64,000 nucleotides of DNA. Origin: Microbacteriaceae bacterium (GTDB lineage: Bacteria > Actinomycetota > Actinomycetes > Actinomycetales > Microbacteriaceae). This document shows, in pieces, positions 52,824-59,039 of this stretch; position 1 is the first letter of the stretch, and every line of letters begins with the position of its first letter. Made by a program: the position numbers and the translations under genes. Below the pieces are notes generated by a model. That model searched no databases. It saw nothing but the letters and a program-made list of their open reading frames with translations, and was not told the DNA's origin. The stretch lies in NCBI GenBank assembly GCA_004297935.1, contig SCRE01000023.1, positions 248,001-312,000 on the forward strand, given 5' to 3'.

Positions 52824-54488
52824 TCACAACCAGCGATCTTCGGGGTCGGCGCGGAACACGCCGATCGGAGGCAGATGATAGGTCTCACGAATCGCGTACA
52901 GGGCATCCAGCCGAATTCGGCGTCCGTGAAATGACCGCGCAAGCTGGACGATCTCGGCGTCATCGGGCACGATCCCGGCCGCGTCGAGGAGCCGACACGT
53001 TAGGATCTCGTCGGCGGAGGAGATCGGGCTTGGGCTCGACTCGGCCGTCGTCCGACCCAATCCCCGGTCACGACACGGGAAGGTGCCATCTGTTCCGCGG
53101 CCGATCGGCGTGACCGGAGGAACGCGAAGATGCCAATCGGTCCGCAGTTGATAGGCGTGACCTGCGGCGAGGACTGCAACTTCATCGAAGGGCCGGCCAG
53201 CCAGCTGCATGCCCAAAGGCAGTCCGTCCAGGGTGAAGCCGATCGGGACGGAGAGGGCCGGGTTGCCGACTGCATTCCAGTACGGCGTCTGGACCGCGGC
53301 GGCGATCGTCGAAATGTCGAGACCGTCCAGGAGCGGCGCTGCGGTGCTCGCCGTCGGCGTCAGCACGAGGTCGACGGCGGCGAACACGACGCCGACCTCG
53401 TGCTGACCCAATCGGCGAACTCTTTGCATCTGCACATAGTCGCCCGCGCTCGTGAGCGCGCCGCTGGCGAGCGAGAGACGCGTCGCTCGCGAGTAGTCGC
53501 TCCATCGGTGCCGGAGGCCCGTACGGTGATCGCCGAACGCCTCGACGGTGTAGCCGAAGAGCGCCGCATCGCTGATCTCGCGGTAGTGCGGCAACCGGAT
53601 TGGAACTATCGTCGCACCCGCCTCACTGAGGATCGCGATCGCCTTCTCGAGCGCCACCTCGAGCCCGTCAGCTGCTGTCGTCCAGTGCGCACTCAGCAGG
53701 TCCACTCCGATGCGCATTCCACGGAGGTTCCCATCCAACGTTGCCGCGTAGTCGGAGACGGGCCGGCCCGAGGACGAAGGATCGTCGGGATCCCGACCGG
53801 CGATCGCCGTCAGAATAACCGCACAGTCCCACGCGCTCCTGGCCATCGGCCCCACGTGGTCGTAGCTGTAGCCCAGGGGCACACACCCAGACTTTGGTAC
53901 CCGTCCGAAGGTGGGCTTCAGTCCGCTGATCCCGCACAGAGCCGCAGGCTGGCGGATGCTCCCCGCTGTGTCTGTGCCCAGTGCTCCCAGGAACAGACCT
54001 GCGCTGATTCCGGACGCGTTGCCTGTGCTCGATCCTCCGGTGAACCGACGCAGGTCCCACGGGTTGCGGGCAATTGGGAAAGGCTTCTCGGGATCGGGCA
54101 CACCCGTTGCGAACTCTGACGTTCCGGTCTTCCCCGTGATGACGGCGCCGGCGGCACGCAGACGCGCCACCGCAGGCGCATCGACGCGAGGCGTCCAGCC
54201 GGGGTCGAAGACGAGGCTCTGAGCCGTCGTCGGGCCCTCCGCCGTCGTGATCACGTCCTTGATCGCGAAGGGGATGCCATGCAGTGGTCCACGATCATGC
54301 CCCGCTCGCAACTCCGCGTCGAGCAACCGGGACGCGGCGAGCGCCTGCTCGTCGAACCGGGCGAGATAGGTGCCGAGGCACTCATCGTGGGCGTCGGCGG
54401 CGGCATTCGCCTCGACGAGCAACTGCTCGCTCGTGATCTCACCGGACCGAAGAGCGCGCGCGGCCACCGCGATACTTGTATGGCGCAT
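52824..54488 (-). CDS. Amidase signature family protein with C-terminal extension
   Basis: 554-residue amidase; the first about 460 residues are the amidase domain with the Ser-cisSer-Lys triad: Lys in GIPFAIKDVI, Ser in TGGSSTGNASGISAG, nucleophile region GTDTAGSIRQPAALCGISGL. The remaining about 90 residues (AEIVQLARSFHGRRIRLDAL; YAIRETYHLPP) form an extra helical domain that I cannot name; related short proteins exist as separate genes in AtzG/GatC-like roles. Would hydrolyse an amide. Third gene of the MFS-PrpD-amidase strand block. Confidence 0.9.
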   Translation of the reverse strand: MRHTSIAVAARALRSGEITSEQLLVEANAAADAHDECLGTYLARFDEQALAASRLLDAELRAGHDRGPLHGIPFAIKDVITTAEGPTTAQSLVFDPGWTPRVDAPAVARLRAAGAVITGKTGTSEFATGVPDPEKPFPIARNPWDLRRFTGGSSTGNASGISAGLFLGALGTDTAGSIRQPAALCGISGLKPTFGRVPKSGCVPLGYSYDHVGPMARSAWDCAVILTAIAGRDPDDPSSSGRPVSDYAATLDGNLRGMRIGVDLLSAHWTTAADGLEVALEKAIAILSEAGATIVPIRLPHYREISDAALFGYTVEAFGDHRTGLRHRWSDYSRATRLSLASGALTSAGDYVQMQRVRRLGQHEVGVVFAAVDLVLTPTASTAAPLLDGLDISTIAAAVQTPYWNAVGNPALSVPIGFTLDGLPLGMQLAGRPFDEVAVLAAGHAYQLRTDWHLRVPPVTPIGRGTDGTFPCRDRGLGRTTAESSPSPISSADEILTCRLLDAAGIVPDDAEIVQLARSFHGRRIRLDALYAIRETYHLPPIGVFRADPEDRWL

Positions 54489-54633
54489 CGGCCTTGCCCC
54501 TTTCTGCGAGAACGGCCAGTATTGGAGGCCGTTGCCGTTCGCCTGTCATGTAAAGCCTGACTTCTGCATAACGCATTTGATGCGTAGTCGACGGCGCGCC
54601 GAGGAGAGTTGAGCCGTCACAGGAGGGCCTCCC

Positions 54634-56016
54634 CTATCGTAGAAGCGCGGTGAGCGCGGAGATCGGTGTCGTCGCAGCCGCGCTATCGATGAGATCGAAG
54701 AGCTTTGCGGCCGCCTCCTTACCAATGACATCCTTCGTCAGGTCATCGAACTTCGCCCTGAACTCATCATCCGTAAAGGGGTGCTCGGGTGTGCCCTTCG
54801 CGTAGTCCGCTGAAAACTCCTCCGTCGACCCATCGTTATAGATGACCGCAACCTCCCCGGCGAATGTCCGCGGGAATCGACGGTCGAGTTCCGGCGAGAT
54901 TGTGAGTGTAATGCGGTTCGCGAGATCGATCACACCGGACCTGCCACCGTTCCACAGCTCCCCGTCGAGCAGCGTGCGATGCGTCGCGTACCCGTTCCCC
55001 CGACCCAGCACGGCGAGCGCCATTTCGACCGGCAGCGAATACTGGACCTCCTCGATATTCTGCGGTTGATAGATCGAGGCATTCCGATTGCCGACGATCG
55101 CGTCGGCCATGGTCTGGATCCTTGCCTCGATGTGCTGAACCTCCCGCGCGCGCGCCGTGATCCCCTGCATCAAATCGATGTAGACGTGTGTCGCTGCGCA
55201 GCAGCAATAGGGCTTCATCGACATGCGGACGAGACTGAGCGGATTCGATCGGGAGAAGATCTCCTGAGCATCGTCACCTACTTCGGTGTCGCTAAACATC
55301 TTGTAGAACCCTCGATCTCCAGTCAGAAAGCGGCGCGGGCCGGTGACACCCGCGACAGCGAGGTCTACCGATTCCATTCCATTGCGGGCGGAGATCCCCG
55401 CATGGGCCCGCTTGATCGATCCGCCCGTGGAGGCGTACTCCGTCGTACCGCCGGCATGGCTCAGTGCGATGGCGAGTGCGTGGAGCGTGGTCTCGGCATC
55501 GAGACCACGGAGCTTCGCGGCGACCGCAGCCGCCCCAAAGTTTGCAAGCACCGAATGGGACTGCCAACCCCGGTTCAGGAGTGCTGGCGACGCCGGGTAG
55601 CCAATCCGAACGTAGAGCTCATAGCCTGCGACCATTGCAACCAACACCTCTTCGAAGGAGGCGTCGAGTTCCTCGCCTATCGCGATTGCGACTGGGACGA
55701 CACAGCAGCCGGGATGGGCGTTCCCAGCGTAGTCGTCATATTCGAATCCGTGTCCGTAGGTGGCGTTGAGGAACGCTGCATCTTCCGCAGACGCGGTCTC
55801 GCCGTCGCCCACGATCGTCGACTTCCCCGGCCGCGTCATCCGGGCATGCCGGACCTGCTTCGACCACGGAAGTTGAGAAGCACCGACTTGTATGGCAAGT
55901 TGATCTTTGATCAGCGTCTTCGCCGCACGACGACCCGCAATGTCAATGTCGACTTCCGAGAAATCGACAACGAATCGCGCCGCGGCCTCTTCGATTGTCA
56001 GGGTGGGTTCGCTCAC
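54634..56016 (-). CDS. MmgE/PrpD family protein (second copy)
   Basis: 460-residue 2-methylcitrate dehydratase/cis-aconitate decarboxylase superfamily member. KTLIKDQLAIQVGA, TYGHGFEYDDYAGNAHPGCC, HSVLANFGAAAVAAKLRGLD, LSHAGGTTEYASTGGSIKRA and KPYCCCAATHVYIDLMQ. The last motif carries a Cys cluster not seen in the 34 kb paralogue, which diverges strongly. Operon order MFS - this gene - amidase, with an 8-base gap to the MFS gene. Confidence 0.9.
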   Translation of the reverse strand: MSEPTLTIEEAAARFVVDFSEVDIDIAGRRAAKTLIKDQLAIQVGASQLPWSKQVRHARMTRPGKSTIVGDGETASAEDAAFLNATYGHGFEYDDYAGNAHPGCCVVPVAIAIGEELDASFEEVLVAMVAGYELYVRIGYPASPALLNRGWQSHSVLANFGAAAVAAKLRGLDAETTLHALAIALSHAGGTTEYASTGGSIKRAHAGISARNGMESVDLAVAGVTGPRRFLTGDRGFYKMFSDTEVGDDAQEIFSRSNPLSLVRMSMKPYCCCAATHVYIDLMQGITARAREVQHIEARIQTMADAIVGNRNASIYQPQNIEEVQYSLPVEMALAVLGRGNGYATHRTLLDGELWNGGRSGVIDLANRITLTISPELDRRFPRTFAGEVAVIYNDGSTEEFSADYAKGTPEHPFTDDEFRAKFDDLTKDVIGKEAAAKLFDLIDSAAATTPISALTALLR

Positions 56017-56024
56017 GCTTGCTC

Positions 56025-57278
56025 CTATTCATCCGCATATGGAACTTCCTCGCCAAGTCCTGATGGGTGGCGACCGATGGCCGCGACGCCGAGGAAGAGA
56101 AGCGTCGCGGCGGCAACGGCGCTCATTGCCGTGAACATCCAGGCCGACGAGAAGCCGGCATGCTGAGCGATGAGGCCGAATATGAAAGGGCCGATGAACG
56201 AGCCGGCGAACGTGCCCGTCTGCATCAAGCTCGTGGCCGATGCCGCTCGCTCATGGTGAGTGACTATCGCAGCATGGTGCACAAGGCCTGGCCACGCCCA
56301 CCCGATACATGCCGCGAGGAATGCAGAGATCGAGAGCAACCATTCACCGTGGCCGAGCCCTAGGCCCACCATTCCCGAAGAGGCGAACAACAGGAGAACA
56401 GCAGCAGTTCGGAGATGGCTGCGAGCATCCGGCCATCGATCCGAGAGGAGCCCGACACCCACGCGCGAGACGATGCCGGCCCATCCGACGATGACTACGA
56501 TCACAGAGGCGCGGTCAGGAGCCTCACCGCGGTCGATCAGCCCATCCACCAGAAACGCGGCGATCAGCGCGGTGGCCGTCGACCCGAGAAAACCGCCGAC
56601 GCTGAGCAGGACCAACGAGACAGGCGGACGCAGGTTCGTGCGCCGCGCCCTCAGGCGGCCCGTCGCACGTCGCGGAGCACGGGATTGGCGATCCATCAAG
56701 GAGAGTCCCGCCGATAGGAGTCCGACGGCCGCGCACACCCACAACACGACCTGCCAAGGTGCGCCTGTCGTCGCAACGGCATACCCGCCAACGGCCGCAA
56801 TCGTCGCCATCGCTGGCACTGCCCCAACTTTGAGGCCAAAGGCTAGCCCGCGGCGCCGTTCGGGAACCCGGCTTGTGATCATGAGGTTCATCGATGGGGT
56901 CGCCAGCCCGTTCACCGCACCCGCAAGGATCGCGCAAACCATTACGAACGGAACAGAATTTGCGATTGCCATTCCGCCGGCGATGGCGGATGATGCGACG
57001 AGCCCGACGCGAACGACCTTAGTAGGGTCGAATCGCGAGGCGAGCACCCCTCCCCCGCCGGCCAGCACGGCTGCTGCGGCGAAGCAGAGGCCGAAACTGA
57101 TCCCTACGGCGGAGACGTTGAGGTCAAAACTCTGACTCATGGCGAAGTCGAGCGGCCCCAGTGAGATCACGGGCGCGAGTGCGATGCACGCCGCGACCGT
57201 GGGGAACATCACTGCTGCAAAGACACCGAGCCATTCTTCGCGCGACACAGTTCCAGCGCTGCTTGTGGAGCTGTGCAT
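56025..57278 (-). CDS. MFS transporter
   Basis: 417-residue major facilitator with 12 predicted helices. Motif A-like RVPERRRGLAFGLK after TM4/5 and a symmetric ASRFDPTKVVRVG loop between TM2 and TM3. Carrier for an anion or organic acid is plausible. ATG at 57278 follows GGAGG. First gene of a minus-strand block with PrpD and amidase, divergent from livK. Confidence 0.9.
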   Translation of the reverse strand: MHSSTSSAGTVSREEWLGVFAAVMFPTVAACIALAPVISLGPLDFAMSQSFDLNVSAVGISFGLCFAAAAVLAGGGGVLASRFDPTKVVRVGLVASSAIAGGMAIANSVPFVMVCAILAGAVNGLATPSMNLMITSRVPERRRGLAFGLKVGAVPAMATIAAVGGYAVATTGAPWQVVLWVCAAVGLLSAGLSLMDRQSRAPRRATGRLRARRTNLRPPVSLVLLSVGGFLGSTATALIAAFLVDGLIDRGEAPDRASVIVVIVGWAGIVSRVGVGLLSDRWPDARSHLRTAAVLLLFASSGMVGLGLGHGEWLLSISAFLAACIGWAWPGLVHHAAIVTHHERAASATSLMQTGTFAGSFIGPFIFGLIAQHAGFSSAWMFTAMSAVAAATLLFLGVAAIGRHPSGLGEEVPYADE

Positions 57279-57343
57279 GGTAGATCCTCCATCGGCACGT
57301 GCGTACATTACATATCTGCGGGTACTCTCGAACCTGGTTACCG

Positions 57344-57469
57344 CAACTATATATTATGCATGAGAGAACAGGATTATGCTCTGGTAGTTCTGACCCGCGC
57401 CGTGCACCGGAACGATCAGAAACACCTGACCTCACGCGCAACTTCCAACGAGCGTGAGGAGACAACACA
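57344..57469 (+). promoter_or_regulatory. livK-type leader, duplicated copy 1
   Basis: About 126 bases closely similar to the region directly upstream of livK: operator-like CTATATATTATGCATGAG (site 8, serving also the divergent MFS gene), then the conserved block CGATCAGAAACACCTGACCT, then an 8-bp hairpin CCTCACGC...GCGTGAGG (57430-57437 with 57452-57459) leading into GAGGAG. The hairpin loop is the same as in copy 2. It no longer precedes livK but a 42-codon frame. Confidence 0.7.
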
Positions 57470-57474
57470 AGCTC

Positions 57475-57603
57475 ATGACCTACCAACTCCGAATGCCAGA
57501 CGCCGTTAGGCGGACCGCCATGCGCGCGATCTCAAAAGGTTCTTCGATACCCGCCATGCACGCATTTCCAACGAGTCGAGTCACTCGGTTTACTTTTGAT
57601 TGA
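57475..57603 (+). CDS. Hypothetical 42-residue ORF behind leader copy 1
   Basis: ATG at 57475 sits 15 bases behind the duplicated GAGGAG. It encodes MTYQLRMPDAVRRTAMRAIS and 22 more residues, rich in Arg and Ser, no similarity. Could be translated, or simply be debris between the two leader copies. Its spacing from the SD is too wide for high expression. Confidence 0.25.
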   Translation: MTYQLRMPDAVRRTAMRAISKGSSIPAMHAFPTSRVTRFTFD

Positions 57604-57605
57604 TT

Positions 57606-57732
57606 CAACTGTATATTATGTACGAGTGACGATGAGGTCATGCTCTGAGGGTTCCGACCCGGGCTACGCGCCGGAACAATCAGAAACACCTGACCTCACA
57701 CGCAACTTCCAACGAGTGTGAGGAGACAAAAC
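57606..57732 (+). promoter_or_regulatory. livK leader, copy 2 with SD-overlapping hairpin
   Basis: 127-base second copy immediately before livK: CAACTGTATATTATGTACGAG (site 9), the block CAATCAGAAACACCTGACCT, then the hairpin CCTCACAC (57694-57701) pairing with GTGTGAGG (57716-57723) over a 14-base loop. The 3' arm overlaps the start of the Shine-Dalgarno GAGGAG (57720-57725), so folding should limit ribosome access. Stem position 7 is A-T here and G-C in copy 1, a compensatory pair change. Confidence 0.75.
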
Positions 57733-58950
57733 ATGCAACACAGCAGAAGCATTGCTATGACCGCCGTCGGCGTCACAGCAGCACTGTTGCTTAGCGCCTG
57801 CAGTTCGGGCGGAGCCGGAGGCGGGGGCACTTCTGCACCTCAGGTCGGCATCAGTGCTCACAAGGTCGTTACGATCGGGTGGGATTCCGTTCAAAGCGGC
57901 CCGCAGGCGGTGTACTGGAATGAGACCAAGGCTGCCACGGCCTACCTCAAGAATGTCAATGAGAAGGGCGGCATCAACGGCTACACGTTCGCCTTCCAGG
58001 ACAAGGACAATGCGCTGTCATCCTCGCAGTCCGCGGCCGTTACCCGTGACCTGTCCACCAACAGTTTTGCCGTCGCGTCGTTCGGAACGGCTCCAGTTCA
58101 GGGCATGCTTTCTGTCGCCGGCAAGCTCGGGGTGCCGAACTTCGGGACCGCAAATGGTTTGTACTACACCCCGCCGCCGGACAAGTACTCCTTCGGTGAG
58201 AACCCGAACTATGCGGCACTGGCGAAGAACGACATCGCTTTTCTTGTGAAGAAACTCGGACTCAAGAAGATCGCATATCTCTACCAGAACGACGACGTGG
58301 GCACCCCGGCTTCGAAGATCGTCAACGGCTACGCGAAGTCACTTGGCGCCGAGATCGTCGCCCAGGTCCCGGTCCCGTCAACGACCACGGACTTCTCGGC
58401 CTTCGCGGGGAGGCTCGCCAACAGCGGAGCTGACGGCGTCGATTTCGTCGGGTCGCCCGCCGAACTCGCCGGCGTGCAGAACGCGGCGGTGGCACTGGGC
58501 TACAACCCGAAATGGATCGGCCTCTGGTCCCTCCAGGACCCGTCCTACACGAAGGCGGTCCCAGCGGCCTACGTGGCCAACACCTACTCGGACGCATGGA
58601 TGACCCCACTCAACTCGACGGGCAATTCCGAAGTCGACACGTACAAGAAGGTCGTCGGGAAATACTACCCGGATATCGTGGACTCAAGCCTCTCCGAGCA
58701 AGGTTGGATCATCGGCGCGATCATCGCCGAAGCCGTCAAGACCGCGACCGCGGGCGGCAAGGCACTGACCAAGGACGGCTTCCTCCATGCCCTCGCTACT
58801 CGCTTCACAGGCCAACAAGTCGGGCTGATGAACGTGAAGTTCGACGCCAAGTCCCACGCTGCCGCGTCGACCGCGGCGGTATTCGGACTGTCCGCCACCG
58901 GTATCGGCAAGCTCGCACAGGACTTCCAACCGCTGCCGAGTGCCGGCTGA
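57733..58950 (+). CDS. Branched-chain amino acid-type ABC transporter substrate-binding lipoprotein
   Basis: 405-residue type 1 periplasmic binding protein (Peripla_BP_6, LivK-like). Lipoprotein signal MQHSRSIAMTAVGVTAALLL ending in LSAC (Cys near 24). Mature region starts with VTIGWDSVQSGPQAVYWNE, NEKGGINGYTFAFQDKDNA and SFGTAPVQGMLSVAGKLGVP; C-terminal GWIIGAIIAEAVKTATAGG. In catabolic islands such proteins bind aromatic or dicarboxylic acids as often as amino acids. Expression controlled by the hairpin leader described separately. Confidence 0.93.
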   Translation: MQHSRSIAMTAVGVTAALLLSACSSGGAGGGGTSAPQVGISAHKVVTIGWDSVQSGPQAVYWNETKAATAYLKNVNEKGGINGYTFAFQDKDNALSSSQSAAVTRDLSTNSFAVASFGTAPVQGMLSVAGKLGVPNFGTANGLYYTPPPDKYSFGENPNYAALAKNDIAFLVKKLGLKKIAYLYQNDDVGTPASKIVNGYAKSLGAEIVAQVPVPSTTTDFSAFAGRLANSGADGVDFVGSPAELAGVQNAAVALGYNPKWIGLWSLQDPSYTKAVPAAYVANTYSDAWMTPLNSTGNSEVDTYKKVVGKYYPDIVDSSLSEQGWIIGAIIAEAVKTATAGGKALTKDGFLHALATRFTGQQVGLMNVKFDAKSHAAASTAAVFGLSATGIGKLAQDFQPLPSAG

Positions 58951-58976
58951 CCGAGGTCCAACACCACAATTCCACA

Positions 58977-59013
58977 AGTGCTGAGGTCCGTGCGGAGCAC
59001 GGACCTCAGCACT
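58977..59013 (+). terminator. 17-bp perfect hairpin between livK and the transporter gene
   Basis: AGTGCTGAGGTCCGTGC and its exact complement flank a GGA loop. A stem this long just after the livK stop could partially terminate transcription or protect the livK mRNA 3' end, giving more binding protein than permease. No T-tract follows, so full termination is unlikely. Confidence 0.6.
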
Positions 59014-59039
59014 ACGCCCGAATAGTAGTTAGGTAGACG

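Noticed and set aside
57301-57320. GTACATTACATAT block upstream of the MFS gene as an additional operator
   Set aside because: It lacks the shared palindromic core; treated as promoter background.
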